Origin: Brassica napus
Taxonomy: Eukaryota > Streptophyta > Magnoliopsida > Brassicales > Brassicaceae
NCBI RefSeq assembly: GCF_020379485.1
Contig: NC_063444.1
Span: forward strand, 9,310,652 to 9,374,651
Reading direction: 5' to 3'
Length of the DNA stretch: 64,000 nucleotides
In this document: positions 47,750-58,770 of the stretch, piece after piece
Layout: every line of letters begins with the position of its first letter
Position numbering within the stretch: the stretch's first letter is position 1
Translations under genes and position numbers: made by a program
The notes under the pieces: model-generated
The model's database searches: none
Seen by the model: the letters and a program-made list of their open reading frames with translations, nothing else
What the model was told of the DNA's origin: nothing

Positions 47750-50700
47750 TCAATGGTAGTCTGTTTCCGAGTCATCATCACCAGATGAATCTGAATCAGG
47801 ATCTTGGTGAAACTCTCCAATCACTGGTTCATCCTCTACGTGAACGACGGCTTCCTCTCCAAAGTCGGTTAAATCGACAACAAGGCCAACTCCAGCTAAA
47901 TCTTCTGCTGCACTTAAGTTGCCGGATGTGCTTGGTTGTAGTGGGTCTTCCAGCTCAGAACTTCCCTGAACTCGGCCTCTCGGGTTGAGTCTTGTAACAG
48001 TAACCCATGGATCATCTCTGTTCCTTACCCGGAGGTACTTGATATAACAAACCTGTAACATTTAGAAAAATTATAAATTAATACACATGATGATGATTCT
48101 GAATAATTAACATTTAATTACCTGATCGGCCTGAGAAGCAAGAATGAAAGGATCATAATATTGCAGCTTTCGCCTCGAATTTACTGATGTAACACCAAAT
48201 GCATCTGTTCTCACACCTCGATCTGGAGTGTTGTCGTGCCAATCACAATAGAAAACAGTACAGCGCAATCCAACCATGCCCAAATACTTGATTTCCAAAA
48301 TCTCATGTATGTGTCCGTAGTATACATCATCTCCTGATGCAGAACAAACGCCAGCATCATAAGTCGTACTCGAACGTCTCCTCTTCTGAGTTGTGAATGC
48401 ATATCCTCAAGTACAAAATCTCGGATATGACTTCACAACAAAGTTTGGTCCAACGACCATCTCACGTATCCAATCGTCAAATGTTTCACCTCTGGCCAAA
48501 CCAGCAGACACCTATTAATAGCACATATATATATGTTATATCAATAAATGTGAATTAGTATAAATATGTGATAAAATATATTTTAATTTGTTTAAAGCAC
48601 TCACATAAGTAAACATCCATCCAGTAAATTCTCTCTGCTTCATTTCTTCTAGTTCGTCCTCTGTGGCGTATCTATACTCGAACCGCTTTTCTGCCATGAA
48701 AATCCTGTATATGATGACAATAATGTAATTAATTAAGATTTAAATTTCAACTTGTTAAAATAAAAATTTGTAAGCTCATTTATTTACCTCTCATATTGAA
48801 GAACGTCTTCGCAGTTGGTGAGCAAATATGTTTGCAAATGACTGCGCTCCTGCTCAGTAAGTCGACGGTCCTTTGGTTTTCCGCTAAGTCGTCCAACGTC
48901 TGTGAAAATGTCTGGAACCGTAACATGATATGTTGCCCGTTCGCCTCTATCATCATGCCGAGCAGGTCTTCTGTTTTTGGTCTGAACTTCTGCTGGAAAG
49001 TAGTACTCGGCAAAGTTTGAAGTTTCTTCATTGATCATCTGTGCGACTATAGAACCTTCCACCCTACTTAAATTTTTCACCATCTTCTTCAAATGGAACA
49101 TATACCGCTCATACAGATACATCCATCTATACTGCACAGGACCACCAAGTTCCAATTCTCTTGCCAGGTGAATAACAAGATGCTCCATAACATCAAAAAA
49201 TGAGGGAGGAAATATCTTCTCAAGGTTGCACTGAATCACGGCTATGTTAGTCTTCAAATTTTCAATACCTTCAAGAGTCACTGATCTCGTGCATAAATCG
49301 CGGAAGAAACCACTTATCCCTGCAATTGCTTCATGAACATTTCGTGGTAATAGTTCCTTGAAGGCGAACGGAAGGAGGCGCTGCATCATTACATGGCAAT
49401 CGTGGCTTTTCAAGCCAGTAAACTTTCCTTCCTTTCTGTCGATACAGTTACGCAAATTTGATGCGTAACCGTCTGGAAATTCCACATCGTTTGAAATCCA
49501 ATCAAAGAACGCATCTTTTCCCGCTGCATCAAGTCGGTATATGGGAAAAGGAGCCCTACCATTCTCATCAACATGAAGTTCTGAACGAGCACATATATCG
49601 ACTAAATCCAGTCTTGACTTCAAATTATCCTTTGTTTTACCTTGAACATTAAGGATCGTGTTCATGAGATTGTCAAAAAAGTTCTTCTCAATATGCATGA
49701 CATCTAAATTATGCCTTAGCAGATGATCCTCCCAGTATGGCAGATCCCAGAAAATACTTTTTTTGTGCCAGTTATGTAGTTCTCCAACAGCATCTACCGG
49801 AAAACGCTCATGTCCACCGACGTCTGGCGTCCTTTCTGCACCAAAATCTCTTAGTTGTATCTTCAAATCTTTCCCACAAATTTCCGGAGGTGGACTGTCA
49901 AACACCCTCTTGTTCTTCGTAAACAAATTCCTACTCCTACGATATGGATGATCAGGTGGTAGGAATCTCCTGTGACAGTCAAACCAACACGTTTTCCTTC
50001 CGTGTTTTAGTTGGAAAGCATCAGTGTTATCTTGACAATATGGACATGATAGCCTTCCATGCGTTGTCCATCCAGACAACATACCATATGCTGGAAAATC
50101 ACTTATTGTCCACATTAGTACTGCCCGCATTTGAAAGTTTTCTTTACACGAAACATCGTATGTTTCAGCACCTTGAGCCCATAGTTGTTGCAACTCATAT
50201 ATTAGTGGCTGAAGAAACACATCAAGTGATCTCTTAGGATGCTCTGGTCCGGGAACGAGAATCGAGAGAAACAAAAACTCTCGTCGCAAGCACAAGTTTG
50301 GGGGTAGGTTGTATGGTGTAAGAATGACGGGCCATAGAGAATACTGTCTTCCACTCTTGCCAAACGGACTGAAACCATCAGTACATAATCCAAGGTAGAC
50401 ATTTCTTCTCTCATACGCAAAGTCGGGATACTTTGATTGGAAATGCTTCCACGCTTTTGCATCTGAAGGATGTCTGATCTCACCATCTGTTGAGTGCTCC
50501 GCATGCCATCTCATTGGTTGCGCTGTGCGTTCAGACAGATACAACCTCTGCAACCTTTCCGTCAAAGGTAAATACCACATCCTTTTATATGGCACTGGAA
50601 CTCTTCCACTCGTATCTTTATAACGAGGCTTTCCACAAAATTTGCATGTAACCCGCTGTTCATCCGCCCTCCAATAAATCATGCAGTTGTCGCTGCATAC

Positions 50701-51363
50701 ATCTATTACCTGATACGATAAACCAAGACCAGCTACGAGTTTCTGAACCTCGTAGTATGAACCAGGAGCTACATTATCCTCGGGTAGAATACCTTTTACA
50801 AAATCAGCAATCGCATCCACACAGTCTTCAGCCAAATTATAATCTGTTTTAATGCCCATCAATCTTGTAGCAGATGATAAAGCTGAATGACCATCTCTGC
50901 AACCTTCGTACAATGGTTGCTTTCCAGCATCCAACATATCATAAAATCTCCTAGCTTCTGCATTGGGTAAATCTTCCCCTCTAAAATGATCATTTACCAT
51001 CTGCTCAGTACCTACACCATAATCTACATCCGTTCTAATTGGTTCTTCTAATCTAACCGCTGGCTGAGGTTCGCTAGTACTACCATGTTCATAATCAGTT
51101 TCCCCATGATGATACCAAATTTTGTAACTTCGTGTAAACCCACTCAAATATAGATGAGTCCAAACATCCCACTCTTTAATAACCTTTCTATTTTTACAAT
51201 TAGAGCAAGGACATCTTAACATACCTGTTTTTTCTTCCGGTTGTCGGTGAACTAACCCCATGAATTCGGTTATACCTCGTTGGTATTCTTCCGTAAGCAA
51301 TCTCGTGTTCGGATCCAAATGAGGTCGATCGATCCAAGAACGAAAATAATTTGAAGAAGACAT
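47750..51363 (-). CDS. CACTA-2 TNP2-type transposase
   Basis: Catalytic transposase for CACTA termini. The main ORF, 51363-48784, is 859 codons: transposase-associated domain (RSWIDRPHLDPNTRLLTEEY), a Cys finger (CPCSNCKNRK), Transposase_21 core (AVLMWTISDFPAYGMLSGWT, SCPYCQDNTDAFQLKHGRKT, NLDVMHIEKNFFDNLMNTI) and DUF4218 (NLEKIFPPSFFDVMEHLVIH), with no frameshift. Downstream exons on the same strand (about 48705-48510, 48400-48122 and 48053-47750) encode a DUF4216 region (PFILASQADQ) and an acidic tail. One TGA at 48407-48409 interrupts the DUF4216 part where the CACTA-1 copy has an Arg codon, consistent with a CGA-to-TGA change. If the tail is dispensable, the main ORF could still be active; this is inference. 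Confidence 0.88.
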
Positions 51364-51469
51364 ATTTTTTATGAATCAATTTCGTGTGTAAATAGAGTAG
51401 GAGGGAGGATGAAGATATGGAGTGAATGAAGAGTAAGAGGAGTGCTTGTATTTATAGTTTAAATCCTGC

Positions 51470-51770
51470 CGACAGACCGAGGAAATTCCGACGGAAAAGG
51501 CTAGTTCGTCGGAATTTCCTCAGAATTTTGTAAAATCCCCCAACGGCTATAATATTTCCTCGGAATTCATCGGTTTTTTCCGAGAAAACCCATTTTTCCT
51601 CGGAATATTCCGACGGATTGATATTTCCTCGGAATTCCGTCGGTATATTCCGAGGAAATTCCGAGGAAACCCAATTTTGTGTTTCCTCGGAATTTCCTCG
51701 GAAATTTCTCGGGATATTCCGAGGATTTCATTTTCCGTCGGAATGTCCGTCAGAATACCGTTGTTTTCTT
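51470..51770. repeat. CACTA-2 subterminal repeats (right)
   Basis: Many copies of TTCCTCGGAATATTCCGACGG-like words in both orientations between the transposase start and the terminal repeat, the counterpart of the left array. It is now within 600 bp of the GA2OX8 coding start. Confidence 0.85.
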
Positions 51771-51776
51771 GTAGTG

Positions 51777-52065
51777 CAACTCATGGTCAATAAAAAAACA
51801 TTACCAACTCATGTTAAGTAAATTAACATGGTCAATGGGGGGGCAAATTTTTTTTTTCTTTTTCAAAAAAAAAAAAATCTTATTTTATTGTCAACACGGT
51901 ATACTAAAAATAAAAATATGAACAAATTGCACTTGCATATAGGTGGACGGGTATATAAATGTAAGAATTGTGTCTCTCATCACAACACGTAATTTGATAA
52001 CCTTCACTTGCCATAGTTCTCTCCAACTCTCGCTCTTCTTTATAGACCATTCTTGGTTGATTCTC
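51777..52065 (+). promoter_or_regulatory. Truncated GA2OX8 proximal promoter and leader
   Basis: Only 289 bp separate CACTA-2 from the GA2OX8 ATG. A TATA box (TATATAAA, 51952-51959) lies about 110 bp upstream of the ATG, so a core promoter remains. Whatever upstream elements existed are now 10.5 kb further away, beyond the CACTA element. Confidence 0.6.
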
Positions 52066-55000
52066 ATGGATCCACCATTCAACGATATGTACAATACCCT
52101 GTTCTATAAACAGATCACAAACACAGAAAGCAATGTCCTCGAAGTGCCCTTTAGCTTCTCTGTCACGGCTGTCGTCGAAGAGGTGGAGCTTCCAGTTATT
52201 GACGTCAGTCTTCTGATGGATGGAGCCAAGAATGAGAGGGAGAAATGTAAGGAAGAGATTGCTAGAGCTTCGAGGGAGTGGGGATTTTTCCAAGTGATAA
52301 ACCATGGAATATCAATGGATGTGTTGGAGAAGATGAGACAAGAACAAATTAGGGTTTTTAGAGAACCCTTTGACAAGAAAAGCACGTCTGATACGTTCTC
52401 CGCCGGGAGTTACCGGTGGGGAACGCCGTCAGCCACTTGTCTCCAACAACTTTCATGGTCGGAAGCATTTCATGTTCCCATGACAGATATTTCTGACAAG
52501 GACTTCACTTCCCTCAGGTACACGACTAGTGTTATCGATTAGACTTAGTGATTTACTTATTTAATTTAGTTTATAAATTAATTCAAAATATATGTGGAGA
52601 ATATTTACCAATAACATGACGGAAATGAAATTCTACTTAGTCTTCTTTACTACCTTGAATTTTAGGTAACTTCTAATAACACACCATCACTTCATCACCA
52701 AGAAACTAGTTGTGTTTTGAGATTTAATGTATTTACTAGATTTTGATCCGCGCTTTCAAAGCGCGGATTTTTTTTTTTTTTCAATTGACAAATATTTAGT
52801 AAATATTATATTTCATATATTTGTGTTTTATTTTATAAAAGACTTAAACTTTTATCTTTTTTTATTGTGTTTCATTTTAAATGACTATTTATGTTTAAAA
52901 AATTAAACTTTAGTTTTTTAATGAATTAAGTTGGTATAACTCTGATAAATTAATTTTATTATGTGGTTAATATTTTTAATAAAAATAATTATATACTTTT
53001 AATAAAGATTTATACTTTTCAATGAAAAAATCAATTTTTTTTATGAATGCTTAAATTATATTAAGAAAAAAAAAATTAAGAATGGTTGAAAATATTTTTT
53101 TTGAACTTGGACTAAATGGCCCAAAGAAAAAAAAATGTGAGAATTAGATCTGATTTCTTAATCGGTCCAAATGGCCCAAGAGATATCTGATGTGGACAGT
53201 GGGCTGGATTCAAAAAAAAATAGCTCAATATAGATGTGTTATTAATATTACTTGATTGCCTTTAATGAAACATGCAATGTTAGTAAAGAAATGACAGGCT
53301 AAGGTAAAAAAGACAATAGAATCATGTTTTAATAGTATAGATGCTTATAGTGAAATGCAGAGCCATTTTATTAAATATTCATAGATTAACATGAGAGACA
53401 AACGCGTTTTTTTAGTTCAATATATGGCGGTCTTATAATAGTGTTGCATTAATATTTGATTAATATTATTTGTACATATAAATAAAAGAAAATCTTAAAA
53501 ATAAAGCTGTTGGACACTGGGTCAAAGATTTATTCTCCATCTCTCATGCGTTTCTATGTTTTCCCATTGTCTATTAGTCCGTCTGTTCCTGAAAGTAAGA
53601 TTTTCTATAGTATGCACGCTTATTAAGAATTTAATAAATGCTTATAATTTAATTTATTTTTTATTTTATTATACATTTTCCAATAACTTTCCAATAACTT
53701 TCCACCAATGAAATTTAATCAATTCAAATATTCTCAATTAATGTTCTCCAAAAGTATAAAAAAGTACCTTAACAATATAGAAAATCTATCTTTGTGGAAC
53801 AAAAAAAAATCTAAAACATCTTACTTTCGGGAACGTATGTAGTATTATTTCTGAATAAGTATAGTTTCTAGATAGCAAGTTGGCATGTGATATATACGAT
53901 GAACATTTAATTAATATTGTATCCGTTTCAATATATATGACATTCTAGAAAGAGTATTTTGTTTCATGAAATTTTGAGATTTTAAGGTTAACTTTAATTT
54001 TATTGTAAATTGTTATACCAATTAAATTTTACAGTCTTTTTTATAATTAGTTAAATAATTTAAAAATTATATCTTTAAAAATGGATTTTTAATAAAATAT
54101 AATTTTCTTAATTTTTGTGCAATAAGACAAAACATCAATGAAACAGATGGAGTATTAATACTTTCAAGCAAAAATGAATAAAATAAATATCATCTCATAA
54201 CTATATAATACATTTAAATCTTAACATGGTTACTTAATTAGCTTTAGCTTGTTCTAGTGTTGATTTTGATTTTGTTTTATTTTTATCAGTTATCTTAACT
54301 AAAATTTACAAACAATGTTTACCAAAAAAAAAAATTACAAACAAATCTAATTAATGTTCGTTTTCATTCTTGGCTCGTATTCCAAAGATTTTCGTCAACT
54401 TCAAGATCTTTTACATGCTAGCATTGTTTATTTCGAAATTTTTGACTTCATCAGATCCATTTTGCACCAGCTGCACCACATAATGATTTTGTGGACATCA
54501 GCCCTTTTTTCATATGCAAAAAAAGAAGAATTATATGTATGACTAATTGCTGTCATGTTTTATTAAATAAAAACTTAGATGTCGACCAATTGATTTTGGT
54601 CGGTTTTTGTCGGGAGAAATCATCGGAAAATTTTAAATCTACTCGTGGTTCGAAAAAAAAATACTATCTGCCAACTGTTTAAATGACAGATCATCGAAAA
54701 TTCTTTAACCATCTTCCAAAATACGTTTATATCTAAAGTTCATGAAAAACATGTTCTCATAACTGAAATAAAACTATTGATAGTACTATATATTATGAAT
54801 CTACAATCTCTCTCTACACCGTGTTTCATCAATTATAAATTGTTTATATTTTAAAACCACAAAAATCAACTACTTTTACATTTTTAAATCGAGAAAACGC
54901 ATTTTACATTTAGCATATCGTATCTTAAAGGTTATAACATTTTCCCATGTAGGACAAATCTTCATTTTCCGGTCAATGTTGATTAATTAATATATTTATC

Positions 55001-58000
55001 TTATGACAAAAGAATTATATTTACAAAATTGCTCAGAAATTCTAGCTAAGAACTTTTTTTTTTGATCGACATAAGAACTTGTTGACATAAAAACTGAAGT
55101 ATGCTTCTAAGCAAAAAAAAAAAAAAGAAAACTGAAGTACGCTGCTTGAAACACATAGTACACTTGATAATAATGTAAGTTATAGTACTATGAAAAGGAA
55201 AAGGAGTCACGAGAAAACTGTATGTTTAGCGGGATAATGGAGAAGAAGTACTCGAACATACTAGGCCATATATACTCTTGTGATCAGTATGTATGAGTGT
55301 GTGTGCTGGAATATGTACACATTCTTACATGTACTTGTATTTGCATGCATGTGGTTGTCTTACACATTTTATGCAGTTTCAGCTTATGTGTTTGTGAATG
55401 CGTACATGTGTGACCACATCCGCTTGCCACCACCTTTCATAGCTGGCGTCTCTTGCTAAGGTCACTATTAGTTTACAGTTTAACAGTTATATACGTTCTA
55501 AAACTTGATTATGGACTATATGGATTGACCAGATTATGGTCTTTCACCAAATACTTTCTCCACCGAACGAATGTTGAAACTATTTTTTATAAGCCTAATG
55601 GGCGAGTCAAAAATTAAATAATTGTGAATAGAATTTTTATAAGCTTAATGAGATGTGTAAAAATATGTTTATTATGAAGTAATATATGGGTATTTGAATT
55701 ATGAAAAAATGATAAATCTTACTAAATTACTCTCAAATAATTATGATAAGTTTCCAATATTATTTAAGAGTAATGTAAAGATTGCGTTCAAATAGTTGTA
55801 GAATATTTCCTATAATGTGTTTGGATAAATGTAAAGTTGCGTCCAAATAATAATGGAATATTTCTCAATTAATTATGTTATGTTTCTATAATAATTATGG
55901 AATACTTCTATTCAAGAATATTCTTTTACTTTTTCGCAAGATTATTTCTTGGTGATCAAGTAACTCATACTCATATAAATAGACACCTAGTCTCTTCATT
56001 CTTAAGATATAGAAAAAACAAAACACCAAAGCTTACAGCAAATAATCTCTCTTAGTTTTTTTTTCTAGTTTTAAAGTAAGTGTCTCGAGAGTATTCGTAT
56101 TAGTTACATTTCGGTAGTTTCTGTTACGGGTGTTGCGAAACAGTCTCGTCACAGTTGTGTCATGGGATTCATAGATCGCATTCAAACCGTCACACAATAC
56201 GGGCGATTTATTGAGTTAAGGAAAGAGATCAAATCTCGACTCCGTGAATTCGTCTATTTCCTCAACGATTTCTTAAACGTCTTATATCTTCATCTTATTC
56301 TATCTTCATCTTATCGTTTATATCGATTTCTGTTTCGTGATTTTCAATCAGGATTTTTGCGGTCCTACGACGAATCCAACCGGATAAGTGAATAGTTATT
56401 ATCGTTCTAATGATCAACGATGCAAATACAATGTATCCAAAAAGAGAAATAATATAGAAGACCCAAAACTGGGAAATTGGTCCCATGTTCCTAATAGGTA
56501 GGAGATATCTCTATCATAGATAACCGGTGGGTTGGACACTTACACGTACATCACTTCGTAACCTGATTAAACCATTTTTTTTTCTTTTTTTTTCTTCTCG
56601 TCTTGCTTAAGTCTTTCCCCGGTCTTGGGACCCTTATTCATTATTACTAACATGCATGTCTCACAAACTTCCTGGCATTTCAGTACATTCTTTCTTTACT
56701 GTTGACTTAGTATATTTCACCATTTATTTCATGTAAGTTTGTTACATGCAAAGTTTCAAAAAAGTTTGTTACATGCATGCACTTTTGCAATACCATATGC
56801 GCCAAGGTTTTAGATAACAGCTGACAATTACCAATTGTATTTCTATTTAAAAGTGATTATTGATTGTGTTTAATGATTTACCAAATGTTTCTGTTGTGTT
56901 TTCAAGGTATTCCCATAAAATTTGGACGATGAAAAAGAAAGAAAGAAATGCTTGTCTTTTGCATAAAGACGTGACACAAATGAATATAATCTTGAGTATT
57001 ATATCAAATCATTTAACAAATTTCTACCAAATCAGATAATTCCTGTATAACAGTGATTTATATTATGCTATGCCATTATACCATTAAATAATTATTATTT
57101 ATATTTTGTCCCAAAACTTTGATTTAATGATTTTTAATTTTGTTTTTTTTCAGAATTGTGATTTTAATTGTTTTATTTAAACTACTATCAAAGAAACCAA
57201 CAGTTCACGGTTTCCAAAATTCCAATTTTTAGTTATAATATAGATTAGGTAATAATGTTTTACTTCTCGTATCACAGCTCAGCAATGGAAAGATTTACTT
57301 CGGAATCGGAGGCTCTAGCACATACGTTGGCAGAGGTTCTTGCAGAAAAATTAGAACGAAAATCAAATTTCTTCAAAGAAAACTGCGTGAGAAACACATG
57401 TTATGTGAGGATGAACCGTTATCCACCATGTCCGAAACCATCTGAGGTGTACGGTTTAATGCCACACACGGACAGTGATTTCCTCACAATCTTGTACCAA
57501 GACCAAGTCGGTGGACTTCAACTCATCAAAGACAATAGATGGGTCGCCGTTAAACCCAACCCTCGTGCTCTCATTATCAACATTGGTGACTTATTTCAGG
57601 TAATTAAATTAAACTCTTAAGAGTTTTGAATCAAGTTCAGTTAGCGTTTTCTAGATCTTATGGTTTGGTTGGATAATTTGTATCCATCAGTAAACTAAAG
57701 CATTATATTTTAAAAATGTGTTTAGATTAGTTTTGTTATTCTTTAAGAACTCTATATGTGGTTTTGCTAGGCATGGAGCAATGGCATGTACAAAAGTGTG
57801 GAACATCGTGTGATGACGAATCCAACGATGGAAAGATTCTCAACGGCGTATTTTCTATGTCCATCATACGACGCTGTTATAGAATGTTCCGGGGATTGTC
57901 CTTCTTATAGAAATTTCAGCTTCAGAGAATTCAGACAACAAGTTCAAGATGATGTTAAGAAGCTTGGTTATAAAGTGGGCCTCCCTAGGTTCAGTAATCA

Positions 58001-58010
58001 TCTATACTAA
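52066..58010 (+). CDS. GA2OX8: C20-gibberellin 2-oxidase (GA2OX8-like)
   Basis: 2-oxoglutarate/Fe(II) dioxygenase that 2-hydroxylates C20 gibberellin precursors and so lowers active gibberellin. Exons 52066-52517, 57278-57599 and 57771-58010 join in frame to 337 residues, one fewer than I recall for Arabidopsis GA2OX8. The N-terminal DIOX_N part contains GFFQVINHGISMDVLEKMR. The Fe-binding triad is His214 and Asp216 (LMPHTDSDF) and His270 (SVEHRV); Arg280 and Ser282 (RFSTAY) bind 2-oxoglutarate. The upstream in-frame ORF extends to 51943, but the ATG at 52066 starts the family N terminus MDPPFNDMYN. Intron 1 is 4760 bp and full of insertions (Helitron, MITEs, short poly-A insertions, a possible LTR), unusually long for this family. 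All catalytic residues are present, so the protein should be active if spliced. Confidence 0.94.
52736..53341 (-). mobile_element. Non-autonomous Helitron, 606 bp, in GA2OX8 intron 1
   Basis: Read on the minus strand it starts TCTATACTATTAAAACATG and ends AAAATCTAG. A strong hairpin just inside the 3' end has arms of GC-rich ATCCGCGCTTT (52746-52768). It is inserted between A and T, with no target duplication. TC start, CTAG end, hairpin and AT target are the Helitron hallmarks, and the start matches the Arabidopsis ATREP type. No Rep/helicase is present. Confidence 0.85.
53572..53847. mobile_element. Stowaway-like MITE, ~275 bp, in GA2OX8 intron 1
   Basis: Left arm GTCTGTTCCTGAAAGTAAGAT and right arm ATCTTACTTTCGGGAACGTA are inverted copies, the CTCCGTTCCTGAAAGTAAG type common in crucifers. 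The interior is AT-rich. Exact ends and the TA duplication are uncertain. Confidence 0.65.
53912..54158. mobile_element. Stowaway-like MITE, ~245 bp, in GA2OX8 intron 1
   Basis: Left arm TATCCGTTTCAATATATATG and right arm AATGAAACAGATGGAGTATT are inverted copies of a CTCCGTTTCA terminus. The interior is AT-rich and non-coding. Ends are approximate. Confidence 0.6.
54315..54333 (+). mobile_element. Mini-insertion (19 bp) with 10-bp target duplication
   Basis: TTACAAACAA at 54305-54314 is repeated at 54334-54343. The insert is TGTTTACC followed by eleven A. Located in GA2OX8 intron 1. Confidence 0.65.
55056..55071 (-). mobile_element. Mini-insertion (16 bp) with 9-bp target duplication
   Basis: TAAGAACTT at 55047-55055 is repeated at 55072-55080. 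The insert on the minus strand is TGTCGATC followed by eight A. In GA2OX8 intron 1, 50 bp from the next mini-insertion. Confidence 0.65.
55106..55126 (+). mobile_element. Mini-insertion (21 bp) with 16-bp target duplication
   Basis: AAAACTGAAGTATGCT (55090-55105) is repeated as AAAACTGAAGTACGCT (55127-55142), one mismatch. The insert is TCTAAGC followed by thirteen A and a G. In GA2OX8 intron 1. Confidence 0.75.
55572..56416 (+). mobile_element. Possible solo LTR (845 bp) in GA2OX8 intron 1
   Basis: A candidate LTR runs from TGTTGAAAC to TGATCA, flanked by ACGAA (55567-55571) and ACGAT (56417-56421), four of five matching. Inside, a TATAAATAGA box lies near 55974, followed by a GC-richer leader-like stretch containing a 77-codon frame that is not a known protein. 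TATA box plus leader is the LTR pattern, but one mismatch in the duplication keeps this tentative. Alternatively it is old intron sequence. Confidence 0.4.
56751..56761 (+). mobile_element. Mini-insertion (11 bp) with 16-bp target duplication
   Basis: The 16-bp word AAGTTTGTTACATGCA at 56735-56750 is repeated exactly at 56762-56777. The insert AAGTTTCAAAA is short with only a four-A tail, so here a simple tandem slip is also possible. In GA2OX8 intron 1. Confidence 0.55.
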
Positions 58011-58125
58011 TTTATATACCCAGTTTTTAATTTGTTTTTAGGTTTTATAATTTATTTAATTGTATTGTTTTTATTTGTTCAATATATATTTTCCGTTGAT
58101 TTTTCTTGATAAATATTGTATTCTA

Positions 58126-58770
58126 GATGCTTCCTCTGTTTTATTAAATGTCCTTTAATGTTTTTGCATCCGAATTAAGAAAATAATTAAATTTTATAAT
58201 GTATCCCTATCTGCCCGCTCTCTCTCTCTTCTTCTAGAGAGAGAGAATTCTCTCTTCATCCCTTCTTAACACTTTCATATCTTTCTATAATCTGAGTAAT
58301 CTCAAAGCTATAATCTGAAGGTGTTAGATGCTCCAGTCTACGACGGCGGTTAATGGCGAAAGGAAATTCCGGTGAAACTTGATAAATCCGGCGACGGGGA
58401 CTGTACAGAAGCGGTGCCGTTGTGTCAGAATATCCATCCTCGTAAAGCAACGTGTGAGACGCGTGTCACGAAATTCGGAAGAGAAGGAACGCGTGGAAGA
58501 TCAACCAATAACTTTCTAGGTTGATTAGTGGTCTAATTTTAAGTTGTAATCGGGTTTGAGTTTGGATTTATTTTAAGTTTCTCAATGTACTAGCCCATTG
58601 GACTTTTCCACTAATGGAAATAGTTGACAAAAAAAAAAATCCCTATCTAATACATTATTTTGTTTGATTTTTGTTAATTAATAAGCTAAAAATAAAGGTA
58701 AGAACTAGAAAAAAAATTAATATTTGATTTTAAAATAACACTTATAAAAATGACAAAATGGAGGGAGTAA
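58126..58770. mobile_element. Stowaway-like MITE interrupted by a retroposon
   Basis: Left arm GCTTCCTCTGTTTTATTAAA (from about 58129) and right arm TGACAAAATGGAGGGAGTAA (to about 58770) are inverted copies of a CTCCCTC-type terminus. Without the insert at 58213-58638 and one target copy the element would be about 210 bp. Ends are approximate. Confidence 0.6.
58213..58638 (+). mobile_element. Poly-A-tailed retroposon, ~426 bp, with 10-bp target duplication
   Basis: ATCCCTATCT at 58203-58212 is repeated at 58639-58648. The insert begins GCCCGCTCTCTCTC and ends GTTGAC followed by ten A, as expected for target-primed reverse transcription of an RNA. I do not recognise the source: a TC-rich start and a GC-richer middle (58330-58480) suggest a processed transcript or a SINE-like RNA. 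A 64-codon frame on the minus strand (58450-58256) is antisense to the inferred RNA and not recognised. Its TTGAC-A(n) tail matches several of the mini-insertions. Confidence 0.75.

Larger units (their letters stand above)
41217..51776 (-). mobile_element. CACTA-2: complete En/Spm element, 10560 bp, TSD CAA
   Basis: Outer ends CACTACAAGAAAACA and TGTTTTCTTGTAGTG, with CAA on both flanks (41214-41216 and 51777-51779). The termini match CACTA-1 but the subterminal motif differs: here it is TTCCTCGGAATATTCCGAGG-type, not CCTCGTAA-type. So this is a separate subfamily with its own presumed DNA-binding specificity. It carries a Transposase_24-like gene (-), an ATHILA-ORF1-like gene (+) and a TNP2 transposase (-) with an intact 859-codon main ORF. 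The exact target duplication and long open frames suggest a recent insertion. Its right end is 290 bp upstream of the GA2OX8 start codon. Confidence 0.95.

Noticed and set aside
56162..56395. 77-codon ORF in GA2OX8 intron 1
   Set aside because: Falls in a leader-like part of a possible LTR; no similarity seen.
58256..58450. 64-codon minus-strand ORF as a gene
   Set aside because: It lies within the retroposon and is antisense to the direction implied by the poly-A tail.
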